Of a stretch of 64,000 nucleotides of DNA, positions 8,983 to 17,473 are shown piece after piece. The position numbers and the translations under genes were made by a program. A model generated the notes under the pieces. It did not search any database, was not told the origin of the DNA, and worked only from the letters and a program-made list of their open reading frames with translations. The DNA is from Citrobacter tructae (GTDB lineage: Bacteria > Pseudomonadota > Gammaproteobacteria > Enterobacterales > Enterobacteriaceae), in contig NZ_CP038469.1 in the NCBI RefSeq assembly GCF_004684345.1, forward strand, positions 62,001-126,000, given 5' to 3'. Position 1 is the first letter of the stretch. Every line of letters starts with the position of its first letter.

Positions 8983-8994
8983 ATGTCTGGACAT
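8983..8994. promoter_or_regulatory. Operator-like palindrome 3 (ATGTCTGGACAT)
   Basis: This third copy is palindromic except for the central pair and lies 76 bases upstream of the lyase start codon. The three copies span 46 bases, consistent with cooperative binding of several regulator dimers over the divergent promoters. Confidence 0.7.
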
Positions 8995-9069
8995 TTGATC
9001 GGTGTTTGTACTTCCAACAAACGACCTAAGATACGCATCTTATCATTATCAGATTTTCCAGGGGGATTT

Positions 9070-10422
9070 ATGGCTTCGAATGTACTTGATTCTATTCTGT
9101 TCAGGGATTCTTTCGGTACGCCCGCTATGCGCGCGGTGTTTGACGATCGTGAACTGGTTCGCAAATACGTGGAAGTGGAGGTGGCATTAGCGAAAGCCCA
9201 GGCTCGCTGTGGCGTGATCCCGTTGTCAGCGGCGCAGGAAATTGCTGAGAAATGTAATGCCGACACGCTTGATTTTGATTTGCTGAGACATGAAACGGAA
9301 ATCGTTGGCTACCCGATTCTGCCTTTAGTGCATCAGATTTCAAAACAGGCTGGGGAGTCCGGAGGTTATGTGCACTGGGGGGCAACCACTCAGGACATTA
9401 TGGATACGGCGGTAGTCCTGCAAATTCGTGATGCCTTTGAATTAATCGAATCCGATATGAACACACTCCGCGCAACGTTGGCTGACCTTGCACGCCGTTA
9501 CCGCGATACGCCAATGGCGGGAAGAACCCATTTGCAGCAGGCGCTACCAGTCACCTTCGGTTATAAAGCGGCCATTTGGCTGGATATGTTTGAACGTCAT
9601 ACCGAGCGTCTTGCGCAGATGCGTCCGCGCGTGCTGGTCGGTGAGTTTGCGGGGGCGGCGGGGACGTTGGCATCACTGGGTGACAAGGGGTTGGCGGTAC
9701 AAAAAGCCATGATGGAAGAACTTGGGCTTAATGTTCCGACGTCTACCTGGCATGTGGCGCGTGACGGTTTTGCGGAAGCGGTGAATCTGCTGGCAGTGAT
9801 AACCGGTTCGCTGGGCAAAATTGCCTATGATGTGATGCTGATGGCGTCTAATGAATTTGGCGAGCTGTATGAACCGTTTGTCAAAGGACGTGGTGCCAGT
9901 AGCACTATGCCGCAAAAACGTAACCCCATCTCCAGCGAATTGATGCTGGCGTGTGCCAAAGGTGTACGTCAGCAGGCGGGGCTGATGCTGGATGCGATGG
10001 TGCAGGATCTGGAACGGGCGACCGGACCATGGCATGCGGAATGGATTGCGATCCCGGAAAGTTTTGTCCTCAGCGCGGGGGCGCTGCATCAGGCTAACTT
10101 TATGCTGGCAGGACTGGTCGTTGACGAAGCGGCGATGAAGCGCAACCTCGGTATGACGAACGGACTGATTGTGGCTGAAGCGGTGATGATGGGCCTGGCT
10201 CCGTACATCGGCCGTCAGGATGCGCATGACGTGGTGTATGACGCGTGCCGTATCGTCAACGAACAAGGAGGACGCCTCGCCGATGTGCTGAATGCCATGC
10301 CATCGGTCGCTGAACGCCTTGACCCACAGATTATCGAAGGGTTAACCGATCCGGCGAATTATCTGGGGATGGCGCCTGCCATGGTGGATCAGGTACTGGC
10401 CAAATATATGTCGCGGAAATGA
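9070..10422 (+). CDS. Fumarase/aspartase-superfamily lyase, PcaB/adenylosuccinate lyase-like
   Basis: The 450-residue protein shows the three conserved regions of the superfamily: HWGATTQD (102-109), GRTHLQQA (151-158, His154) and the mobile-loop signature SSTMPQKRNP (277-286) with the likely catalytic serine. Members release fumarate or a related alkene from a substituted succinate (argininosuccinate, adenylosuccinate, aspartate) or lactonise carboxymuconate. It is not the housekeeping purB, which lies elsewhere in enterobacteria. The start at 9070 has a strong GGGGGA ribosome site; the frame runs upstream to 8965 but through the operators. With the downstream carboxylate transporter it suggests uptake and one-step cleavage of a di- or tricarboxylate. 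The substrate is unknown. Confidence 0.82.
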   Translation: MASNVLDSILFRDSFGTPAMRAVFDDRELVRKYVEVEVALAKAQARCGVIPLSAAQEIAEKCNADTLDFDLLRHETEIVGYPILPLVHQISKQAGESGGYVHWGATTQDIMDTAVVLQIRDAFELIESDMNTLRATLADLARRYRDTPMAGRTHLQQALPVTFGYKAAIWLDMFERHTERLAQMRPRVLVGEFAGAAGTLASLGDKGLAVQKAMMEELGLNVPTSTWHVARDGFAEAVNLLAVITGSLGKIAYDVMLMASNEFGELYEPFVKGRGASSTMPQKRNPISSELMLACAKGVRQQAGLMLDAMVQDLERATGPWHAEWIAIPESFVLSAGALHQANFMLAGLVVDEAAMKRNLGMTNGLIVAEAVMMGLAPYIGRQDAHDVVYDACRIVNEQGGRLADVLNAMPSVAERLDPQIIEGLTDPANYLGMAPAMVDQVLAKYMSRK

Positions 10423-10455
10423 ATGCTCTCGGGCTAACGGAATGAGGATATTTTT

Positions 10456-11877
10456 ATGTCAACGAATTCTGTCGCGGGAAAATCCATTCTGTCGTTCCTG
10501 ATACCGCTGGCGATTGGCGGAATCATTTGGTTTTATCCCGTACCTGAGGGACTGACGCCTCAGGCCTGGCATATGTTTGCTATTTTTGCAGCGACCATTG
10601 CCGCCATTCTGACCCAGCCGCTCCCTTCGGGGGCGGTCATGTTGATTGCGCTTTGTGTAGTGATTTTTACCAAAACGCTACCGGAAGCCAAAGCCCTTTC
10701 CGGTTTTGCTTCCGGTACGGTGTGGCTTATCTTTTGCGCCTATGTTCTTTCTCTGGGGTTTGTTACCTCGGGGCTGGGAAAACGTATCGCGTATAAGATG
10801 CTGTCGCTTTTTGGGGGAAGTAGCCTTGGCATTGCGTATTCGCTGGGCGTTTCCGATCTGATTATGGCCCCGGCTATGCCTTCGGTGACCGCGCGTTCTG
10901 GCGGGATTATTTTTCCGATCACCCGCTCAATCAATGACGTTCTGGGATCGGCTCCGGGAGTAACGGGTAAGCGTATTGGCGATTTTTTAACCATGGTATG
11001 TTTCCAGTTCACGCCGATCACCGGGGCGATATTTCTCACCGGGATGGCCGCCAACCCGCTGGTGGCAAGCCTGGCAAAGTCCTCGTTAGGCGTTGAGATA
11101 ACGTGGGGCGGATGGTTTATTTCCGCAGTGGTCCCGGCGATGGTCTGTTTCTGCCTGATGCCGCTACTGGTTTATAAGTTGTTGGATCCAGAGCTTAAGC
11201 GTACGCCAGAGGCAAAAGCAATGGGCAAGCAGGCGCTGGGCGAGCTCGGTGTGATGAGCAGTAACGAGAAAAAAGTCGCCTTTGGCTTTGTGCTGGCACT
11301 CGTCGGCTGGGGCACCAGTTTGATTACCGGATTATCCGCAACGTCTGTCGGGCTGGGGCTTGCTGCTTATCTGTTTGCCTCTGGTGCAGTAAGCTGGAAA
11401 AGTCTGCTCAATGACCATGCCGCGTGGGATACGGTCATCTGGTTTAGCGTCATTATCAGTCTGGCGACCGGACTTGCCGATCTGGGTTTTATCAAATGGA
11501 TGACGGTAAAACTGGGCAGCGGTATCCAGGGATTTGGCGCGATTGAGTCCTTTGTTATGCTGGGGGTTCTTTATATTTACGTCCATTATCTCTTTGCTAC
11601 CGCAACCGGGCACGTGGCTGCGCTGTACGCTCCTTTTGCCGCAACGGCAATCGCTGCGGGTGCGCCGCCGATGATGGTGGCTATCTGCTTTGGTATCTTC
11701 AGTAACCTGATGTGGGGAAATACGGAGTATGGCGGCGGACCCGGGCCAATCTATTTTGCGCAAGGTTATTTTGAGCGACCGCGTTTTTACAAAATCAACC
11801 TCTGCGTAGTGACGGTGAATGTGATCATCATTTTTGCCGTGGGCATGCTGTGGTGGAAGTTGCTGGGATATTATTAA
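10456..11877 (+). CDS. DASS (SLC13-type) di/tricarboxylate transporter
   Basis: This 473-residue very hydrophobic protein has about 12 membrane segments. Features of the divalent anion:sodium symporter family include an early helix pair, the segment DLIMAPAMPSVTARSGGIIFPI near residue 136, and a C-terminal re-entrant-type region with NTEYGGGPGPIYFAQGY. Relatives in enterobacteria move citrate, tartrate, succinate or 2-oxoglutarate, often by exchange. The gene lies 33 bases after the lyase with its own GAGGA ribosome site, so the two form an operon. The likely cargo is the lyase substrate, perhaps exchanged for a product such as fumarate or succinate. Confidence 0.87.
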   Translation: MSTNSVAGKSILSFLIPLAIGGIIWFYPVPEGLTPQAWHMFAIFAATIAAILTQPLPSGAVMLIALCVVIFTKTLPEAKALSGFASGTVWLIFCAYVLSLGFVTSGLGKRIAYKMLSLFGGSSLGIAYSLGVSDLIMAPAMPSVTARSGGIIFPITRSINDVLGSAPGVTGKRIGDFLTMVCFQFTPITGAIFLTGMAANPLVASLAKSSLGVEITWGGWFISAVVPAMVCFCLMPLLVYKLLDPELKRTPEAKAMGKQALGELGVMSSNEKKVAFGFVLALVGWGTSLITGLSATSVGLGLAAYLFASGAVSWKSLLNDHAAWDTVIWFSVIISLATGLADLGFIKWMTVKLGSGIQGFGAIESFVMLGVLYIYVHYLFATATGHVAALYAPFAATAIAAGAPPMMVAICFGIFSNLMWGNTEYGGGPGPIYFAQGYFERPRFYKINLCVVTVNVIIIFAVGMLWWKLLGYY

Positions 11878-11888
11878 ACGACGCGCTG

Positions 11889-11957
11889 TACTGTGCTTAT
11901 CAGGTCTACGTTGACGCATCTGTAGGCCTGATAAGGCGTTTACGCCGCCATCCAGCA
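11889..11957. repeat. REP/BIME-type palindromic repeat pair
   Basis: Two oppositely oriented REP units (CTTATCAGGTCTACG near 11896 and GTAGGCCTGATAAGGCG near 11922) are separated by a short spacer and followed by a TTACGCCGCCATCCAGCA tail. This is the enterobacterial BIME arrangement. It lies between the transporter and dinG, just after the accessory cassette, and can act as an mRNA 3' stabiliser. Confidence 0.8.
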
Positions 11958-12031
11958 ATGCGTATCAAAGTTGCGAGCTGTTTTCCAGAACCCGGGAAAA
12001 AGGTACAGTCAGTGCCTGAAATGTGCCACAA

Positions 12032-12051
12032 TAGTGGCTGTTTATACAGTA
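12032..12051. promoter_or_regulatory. Probable LexA box of dinG
   Basis: The right half TTTATACAGTA matches the SOS consensus ending in ATACAGTA. The left half reads TAGTG where the consensus has TACTG, so one half is imperfect. It lies 15 bases upstream of the dinG ATG. E. coli dinG is SOS-inducible through a box at the same place. Confidence 0.72.
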
Positions 12052-12065
12052 TTTCAGGTTTTCTC

Positions 12066-14216
12066 ATGGCATTAACAGCGGCGCTGAAAGCGCAAATTGC
12101 CGCCTGGTATAAGGCGCTTCAGGAACAGATCCCCGACTTTATCCCCCGAGCACCGCAGCGGCAGATGATTGCTGATGTCGCTAAAACGCTGGCTGGGGAA
12201 GACGGGCGACATCTGGCTATCGAAGCGCCGACCGGCGTCGGGAAAACGCTCTCCTATTTAATTCCGGGAATTGCCATTGCCCGTGAAGAACAAAAGACGC
12301 TGGTGGTCAGTACCGCCAACGTTGCGCTGCAGGATCAAATCTACAGTAAAGACTTACCGCTGCTGCGCAAAATCATCCCGGACCTGCGATTTACCGCCGC
12401 GTTTGGGCGCGGGCGTTATGTTTGTCCGCGTAACCTGGCGGCGCTGGCCAGTAGCGAACCCAATCAGCAGGATCTGCTGGCGTTTCTTGACGATGAACTG
12501 ACGCCAAACAACCAGGAAGAACAAAAACGCTGCGCCAGGCTCAAAGGCGATCTCGACACCTACAAATGGGACGGGCTGCGCGATCACACTGATATCGCCA
12601 TTGATGATGGGCTCTGGCAGCGCCTGAGCACCGATAAAGCCAGTTGCCTGAACCGCAACTGTCACTACTACCGAGAATGCCCGTTTTTTGTTGCCCGCCG
12701 AGAAATCCAGGAAGCCGAAGTGGTGGTGGCAAACCATGCGCTAGTGATGGCGGCTATGGAGAGTGAGGCTGTCTTGCCGGAACCGAAAAACCTGCTGCTG
12801 GTGCTCGATGAAGGCCACCATCTACCGGACGTCGCGCGCGATGCGCTGGAAATGAGCGCAGAAATCACCGCGCCCTGGTATCGGCTCCAGTTGGATTTAT
12901 TCAGCAAATTAGTGGCTACCTGCCTGGAGCAGTTCCGCCCGAAAACTACGCCGCCTTTGGCCAATCCAGAGCGTCTGAACGCCCACTGCGAAGAGCTGTA
13001 TGAACTAATCGCTTCATTAAACAACATCCTTAATCTGTATCTGCCTGCCACCCAAGAAGCCGAACACCGCTTTGCAATGGGCGAGTTGCCTGCGGAAGTG
13101 ATGGAGATTTGTCAGCGTCTGGCCAAACTCACTGAAATGCTGCGCGGGCTGGCGGAGCTGTTCTTAAACGATCTCAGTGAAAAAACGGGCAGCCACGATA
13201 TTGTGCGTCTGCATCGGGTTATTTTGCAGATGAACCGGGCGCTGGGTATGTTTGAAGCGCAAAGTAAGCTGTGGCGGCTGGCTTCTCTGGCGCAGTCATC
13301 AGGCGCACCGGTGACCAAATGGGTGACGCGCGACGTGCGTGACGGACAACTCCACGTCTGGTTCCACTGCGTGGGGATCCGCGTTAGCGATCAGCTTGAG
13401 CGCCTGCTGTGGCGCAGTGTGCCGCATATTATTGTTACCTCCGCAACGTTGCGCTCGCTCAATAGTTTCTCGCGCCTGCAGGAGATGAGCGGCCTGAAAG
13501 AAAAGGCCGGGGACCGCTTTGTGGCGCTGGACTCACCGTTTAATCATGTCGAGCAAGGCAAAATTGTCATTCCGCAGATGCATTACGAACCGTTGATGGA
13601 GAACGAAGAGCAGCATATTGCCGAAATGGCGGCCTATTTCCGCGAGCAGGTGGAAAGCAAAAAACATCAAGGTATGTTGGTGCTCTTTGCCAGCGGTCGC
13701 GCGATGCAACGTTTTCTTGAGCACATGACCGATCTGCGTCTGCTGTTGCTGGTGCAGGGCGATCAGCCGCGTTACCGTCTGGTGGAACTACACCGTAAGC
13801 GGGTGCAAAACGGTGAGCGTAGCGTGCTGGTCGGGCTGCAATCCTTTGCCGAAGGTCTCGATTTGAAAGGCGACCTGTTGACTCAGGTGCATATTCACAA
13901 AATCGCGTTTCCACCCATCGACAGCCCGGTGGTGGTGACCGAGGGGGAGTGGCTGAAAAGCCTGAATCGTTACCCCTTCGAGGTGCAGAGCTTACCTGCA
14001 GCGTCGTTCAACTTGATCCAGCAGGTTGGGCGACTCATTCGTAGCCACGGTTGCTGGGGCGAAGTGGTGATTTACGACAAGCGTTTATTGACCAAAAACT
14101 ATGGTCAGCGTTTACTGAATGCGTTACCCGTATTTCCGATAGAGCAACCTGCTGTGCCAGACGTTATAGTAAAACCAAAAGAAAAAGCGAAACCCACGCG
14201 CCGCCGTCGGCGTTAA
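12066..14216 (+). CDS. dinG: DinG, ATP-dependent 5'-3' DNA helicase with iron-sulfur cluster
   Basis: From the ATG at 12066 the protein has 716 residues, as in E. coli. Walker A is EAPTGVGKT. Four cysteines in GRYVCPRN and KASCLNRNCHYYRECPFF would hold the 4Fe-4S cluster of XPD-like helicases. The DEAH-type box reads DEGHH. A C-terminal QVGRLIRS motif completes the SF2 set. DinG unwinds R-loops and forked DNA and helps replication through transcribed genes. The open frame runs 72 codons further upstream, but those codons cross the REP pair and the LexA box. Confidence 0.96.
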   Translation: MALTAALKAQIAAWYKALQEQIPDFIPRAPQRQMIADVAKTLAGEDGRHLAIEAPTGVGKTLSYLIPGIAIAREEQKTLVVSTANVALQDQIYSKDLPLLRKIIPDLRFTAAFGRGRYVCPRNLAALASSEPNQQDLLAFLDDELTPNNQEEQKRCARLKGDLDTYKWDGLRDHTDIAIDDGLWQRLSTDKASCLNRNCHYYRECPFFVARREIQEAEVVVANHALVMAAMESEAVLPEPKNLLLVLDEGHHLPDVARDALEMSAEITAPWYRLQLDLFSKLVATCLEQFRPKTTPPLANPERLNAHCEELYELIASLNNILNLYLPATQEAEHRFAMGELPAEVMEICQRLAKLTEMLRGLAELFLNDLSEKTGSHDIVRLHRVILQMNRALGMFEAQSKLWRLASLAQSSGAPVTKWVTRDVRDGQLHVWFHCVGIRVSDQLERLLWRSVPHIIVTSATLRSLNSFSRLQEMSGLKEKAGDRFVALDSPFNHVEQGKIVIPQMHYEPLMENEEQHIAEMAAYFREQVESKKHQGMLVLFASGRAMQRFLEHMTDLRLLLLVQGDQPRYRLVELHRKRVQNGERSVLVGLQSFAEGLDLKGDLLTQVHIHKIAFPPIDSPVVVTEGEWLKSLNRYPFEVQSLPAASFNLIQQVGRLIRSHGCWGEVVIYDKRLLTKNYGQRLLNALPVFPIEQPAVPDVIVKPKEKAKPTRRRRR

Positions 14217-14245
14217 CGATGTGAGCAACAGGCAAGGAGTTATCG

Positions 14246-15214
14246 ATGGATTACCGCAAAATCATCAAAGAGATCGGGCGAGGTAAAAATCACGCGCGTG
14301 ACCTGGATCAGGATACCGCTCGTGGACTGTATACCCACATGTTGAACGGCGACGTGCCTGACCTTGAGATGGGGGGCATATTGATTGCTCTGCGCATTAA
14401 AGGAGAAGGTGAGGCGGAAATGCTGGGCTTTTATGAGGCGATGCAAAACCATACCATGCGCCTGACGCCGCCCGTCGCTAAACCGATGCCTGTTGTCATT
14501 CCCAGCTACAATGGTGCGCGTAAGCAGGCGAATTTGACGCCGTTGCTGGCTATTTTGCTGCATAAACTGGGTTTTCCGGTGGTGGTGCACGGAGTGAGTG
14601 AAGATCCGACCCGCGTGTTGACGGAAACTATTTTTGACTTGATGGGCATTGCGCCAACCCTGCATGCGGGGCAGGCGCAGGCAAAACTAGAAGGGCATGA
14701 ACCGGTGTTTATCCCGGTGAGCGCGCTGTGTCCTCCGCTGGAGAAACAGCTGGCGATGCGCTGGCGAATGGGGGTGCGTAACAGTGCGCATACGCTGGCG
14801 AAATTAGCCACGCTGTTTGCCGAAGATGCGGCACTGCGTCTTGCCAGTGTTTCGCACCCGGAATACGTATCGCGCGTGGCGAAATTCTTTGGCGATATCG
14901 GCGGACGCGGCCTGCTGATGCACGGTACGGAAGGGGAAGTGTACGCCAACCCTCAGCGTTGCCCGCAGATAAGCCTGATAGATTCGTCCGGCGTGCGAGT
15001 GTTGCAGGACCGTCAGAGTGAAATGCCTGACGAGCCGGTACCGCTGCCGGTGGCAAAAGATCCGGAAACCACGGCGCGCTGGATAGAGCGTTGCCTGGAC
15101 GGAAGCGAGCCGATACCGGCCTCGTTGAAGATTCAGATGGCGTGTTGCCTGGTGGCAACCGGCGAAGTTGCCACGCTGGCTGAAGGATTTACCCGCGTCG
15201 AACAATGCTTCTGA
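14246..15214 (+). CDS. ybiB: YbiB, TrpD2-type DNA/RNA-binding protein
   Basis: The 322 residues resemble anthranilate phosphoribosyltransferase (TrpD fold): a small helical N-terminal domain (MDYRKIIKEIGRG to about residue 70) and an alpha/beta domain with VVVHGVSEDPTRV. E. coli YbiB binds nucleic acid and lacks anthranilate phosphoribosyltransferase activity; it has been placed with the SOS response next to dinG. The gene starts 29 bases after dinG with an AAGGAG ribosome site, so co-transcription with dinG is likely. Confidence 0.92.
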   Translation: MDYRKIIKEIGRGKNHARDLDQDTARGLYTHMLNGDVPDLEMGGILIALRIKGEGEAEMLGFYEAMQNHTMRLTPPVAKPMPVVIPSYNGARKQANLTPLLAILLHKLGFPVVVHGVSEDPTRVLTETIFDLMGIAPTLHAGQAQAKLEGHEPVFIPVSALCPPLEKQLAMRWRMGVRNSAHTLAKLATLFAEDAALRLASVSHPEYVSRVAKFFGDIGGRGLLMHGTEGEVYANPQRCPQISLIDSSGVRVLQDRQSEMPDEPVPLPVAKDPETTARWIERCLDGSEPIPASLKIQMACCLVATGEVATLAEGFTRVEQCF

Positions 15215-15387
15215 TGCGCTAACGTTCCCGGCGGACCTGTTTTGCAGGCCCGCCGATGCCCTCTATTTTTACCATTCCTGCAATGTGAAATTTCTGCACG
15301 TTTATTGACCTCCTGACCGTCGTGGCGCAGCATAGTTTGTTGAAAAATAAGAAACACAACAAACACGCAACACAACAGGAGATAACG

Positions 15388-16473
15388 ATGAACAGTGGAC
15401 ACCGCTTTCATGCGCCCGCGCTGCACGCCTTTATTCAGGCTATTTTCCGTCATATGGGCAGCGAGGAGCAGGAAGCGCGCTTAGTGGCCGATCATCTGAT
15501 CGCCGCGAACCTCGCCGGGCACGATTCCCACGGCATTGGCATGATCCCAAGCTATGTTCGCTCATTCTCGCAGGGACATCTGCAGATCAACCGTCATGCC
15601 AAGGTGGTCAAAGATGCGGGGGCGGTGGTAACGCTTGACGGCGATTGCGCGTTTGGCCAGGTGGCGGCGCATGAGGCTATCGCACTCGGAATCGAAAAAG
15701 CACGCCAGTATGGTATCGCCGCTGTGGCGTTACATAATTCGCACCATATTGGACGCATTGGTTATTGGGCTGAGCAATGCGCCGATGCAGGTTTTGTCTC
15801 CGTGCATTTTGTGAATGTGGTGGGGATCCCGATGGTCGCACCGTTTCATGGCCGTGATAGCCGTTTTGGCACCAATCCCTTCTGCGCCGTGTTTCCACGT
15901 AAGAATGACTTCCCGCTGCTGCTGGACTACGCAACCAGCGCCATTGCCTTTGGTAAAACGCGCGTCGCGTGGCATAAGGGCGAACCAGTTGCTCCGGGGT
16001 GTCTGATTGACGCAGACGGTGCGCCCACAACCGACCCGGCTGTGATGCAAGAGTCTCCGTTGGGCTCGTTGCTTACCTTCGCCCAGCACAAAGGCTACGC
16101 GCTGGCGGCGATGTGCGAAATTCTTGGTGGTGCGCTTTCCGGCGGTAAAACAACGCACGAAGAGAGTTTGCAGGACAGTGCTGATGCGATCATTAACTGC
16201 ATGACGACAATTATTCTTAACCCGACGTTATTTGGGGCACCGGATTGCGACAATCAGGTTGCGGCATTTGCGAAATGGGTCAAAGCTTCGCCGCATGCCG
16301 AGGAGACTCCAATTCTGTTACCGGGGGAGTGGGAGGTGAATACCCGCGAGGCACGACTGGCGCAGGGCATCCCGCTGGACGCCGGAAGCTGGCAAGCGAT
16401 TTGCGAAGCGGCGCAGCAAGTGGGGATGCCGGACGCGGCGTTGCAGGAATTCCGTCAACAGCTGGAACAGTAA
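15388..16473 (+). CDS. ybiC: YbiC (HcxB), NAD(P)H-dependent hydroxycarboxylate dehydrogenase
   Basis: This 361-residue member of the LDH2/MDH2 family matches E. coli YbiC in length. Family marks include AGHDSHGIGMIPSYV near residue 45 and ALHNSHHIGRIGYWAEQ near 115 (catalytic His region), with RFGTNPFC near 155. E. coli HcxB reduces 2-oxo acids such as phenylpyruvate-type and glyoxylate-like substrates to hydroxy acids. The start at 15388 follows an ACAGGAG ribosome site; the frame is open 22 codons further up without one. Confidence 0.91.
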   Translation: MNSGHRFHAPALHAFIQAIFRHMGSEEQEARLVADHLIAANLAGHDSHGIGMIPSYVRSFSQGHLQINRHAKVVKDAGAVVTLDGDCAFGQVAAHEAIALGIEKARQYGIAAVALHNSHHIGRIGYWAEQCADAGFVSVHFVNVVGIPMVAPFHGRDSRFGTNPFCAVFPRKNDFPLLLDYATSAIAFGKTRVAWHKGEPVAPGCLIDADGAPTTDPAVMQESPLGSLLTFAQHKGYALAAMCEILGGALSGGKTTHEESLQDSADAIINCMTTIILNPTLFGAPDCDNQVAAFAKWVKASPHAEETPILLPGEWEVNTREARLAQGIPLDAGSWQAICEAAQQVGMPDAALQEFRQQLEQ

Positions 16474-16475
16474 GC

Positions 16476-16502
16476 AAAAAAAAGCCCGTCCAGTGGACGG
16501 GC
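16476..16502 (-). terminator. Rho-independent terminator of ybiJ
   Basis: An 8-bp stem GCCCGTCC/GGACGGGC with a 3-base loop is followed on the minus strand by eight T residues. On the plus strand the stem is followed by AAACAAAG, so it mainly ends minus-strand ybiJ transcripts. It lies just past the ybiC stop. Confidence 0.85.
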
Positions 16503-16567
16503 AAACAAAGGGTAACAAACAGGGTCAATGAGGGTTGGAGCATTGGGTCGTGCAGGTAATTCGTCGG

Positions 16568-16828
16568 TTATTTGTAGATAACCGCAGTGCCGCTCATTTT
16601 GTCTTTGCCGACAGCGGACGTAATGCTGTAGCCACTTGCACCTGCAGCGGCAGCTTTTTCAGCCAGTTTTGCTTCCAGGCCATCCAGCGTAGTTGCGCCA
16701 TCAGCAGATACCACACCAATTTTATTCATGCTTTGTGCCTGAGTGGAAGAAACCGGCTCGGCAGCGAAAACGCCAAATGACAGGGTAGACAGGGCGATGG
16801 CGGCAACAGCAAATTTGATATTTTTCAT
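16568..16828 (-). CDS. ybiJ: YbiJ, periplasmic DUF1471 (YhcN/BhsA) protein
   Basis: The 86-residue protein has a signal peptide (MKNIKFAVAAIALSTLSFGVFA, cleaved after about residue 22) and one DUF1471 domain ending in the typical GTAVIYK. The family includes BhsA, McbA and YhcN, small periplasmic proteins induced by stress and linked to biofilm and acid or peroxide tolerance. The function of YbiJ itself is unknown. A paralog (mcbA) lies 4 kb away in the same orientation. Confidence 0.92.
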   Translation of the reverse strand: MKNIKFAVAAIALSTLSFGVFAAEPVSSTQAQSMNKIGVVSADGATTLDGLEAKLAEKAAAAGASGYSITSAVGKDKMSGTAVIYK

Positions 16829-17129
16829 GATTAATCTCTCGCAGGTTATTCTGTTAGTCAGTTGTTTTGTTCGGTAGACGTTGTTCTGTCGATGTGAGAA
16901 GTATCACGTTTTTTTATGTGAGAGAAAATCGAATAGAATTGACGGCATCAATCAAAAAAATTGAATGACAAATAACTTATTGAATATTAATAAATTCAGG
17001 CGACGGATTTACAGTTCTTATCATTGCGCTTTACAGAGCAAGTGACAACGGCACATTTTGCTACACCCGTCGCGAAAAACCGTGCTCGTAAAGGAAATCG
17101 TATGCGCTGAAATTTTTGGTAAAGAAGGG
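16829..17129. other. Intergenic region upstream of ybiJ
   Basis: These 301 AT-rich bases hold the ybiJ promoter and leader on the minus strand. A stretch near 16904-16918 (TATCACGTTTTTTTATGTGAGA) has a weak TGTGA-like half-site but no full CRP site. I see no convincing small gene, hairpin terminator or RNA in it. Confidence 0.5.
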
Positions 17130-17396
17130 TCAGCGTAGCTGGCTGTCTTTCGATCCTCTGCGATTATATCCTGAGTATGTGGAATTATGTGAATCTTTAT
17201 CCTGTTGGCAGGTTATGCATAAACGTACCCCTGGAACCGCCTCTCGTCGGGCCTGAGGGATAGGATTGCCACATTCTTCGCATTCATACAGGCTTTCTCC
17301 CGTGGGTAACTCGCCACGAGCACGTGCGACAGCATCTTCAATAGTATTGTTGATCTGTTCGTTCACTGCGTCGTCATTTGCCCATCCAGATGCCAT
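17130..17396 (-). CDS. ybiI: YbiI, DksA/TraR-type C4 zinc-finger protein
   Basis: Reading from MASGWANDD gives 88 residues, the E. coli length. Cysteines in CEECGNPIP and LCITC form the DksA/TraR zinc finger (about residues 36-60), preceded by an acidic helix that begins NDDAVNEQINNTIEDAVARA. Short TraR-like proteins of this type can enter the RNA polymerase secondary channel; YbiI's role is not established. The start is chosen for its GGAGG ribosome site; 23 further codons are open upstream. Confidence 0.92.
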   Translation of the reverse strand: MASGWANDDAVNEQINNTIEDAVARARGELPTGESLYECEECGNPIPQARREAVPGVRLCITCQQDKDSHNSTYSGYNRRGSKDSQLR

Positions 17397-17473
17397 AGTC
17401 ACCTCCATACATTCGGGTTGTATAATAATTATAGTGAATGGTATGGGCAAAAAACGAACACGCAAGCACGACT

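Noticed and set aside
9078..9089. TTCGAATG in the lyase start as a fourth operator copy
   Set aside because: Only eight bases match and the GAAA arm is missing. It is inside coding sequence.
9673..10266. 197-codon minus-strand frame opposite the lyase
   Set aside because: The lyase strand has full catalytic motifs. The reverse frame is His- and Arg-rich and lacks a start context.
9070..10422. Lyase as purB or pcaB
   Set aside because: No purine or protocatechuate genes are nearby, and a GntR-DASS context fits neither pathway. Only superfamily membership is supported.
11889..11957. Attachment site or CRISPR-like repeat at the cassette edge
   Set aside because: The palindromes match REP units found elsewhere in this window, and no integrase, tRNA or repeat-spacer periodicity is present.
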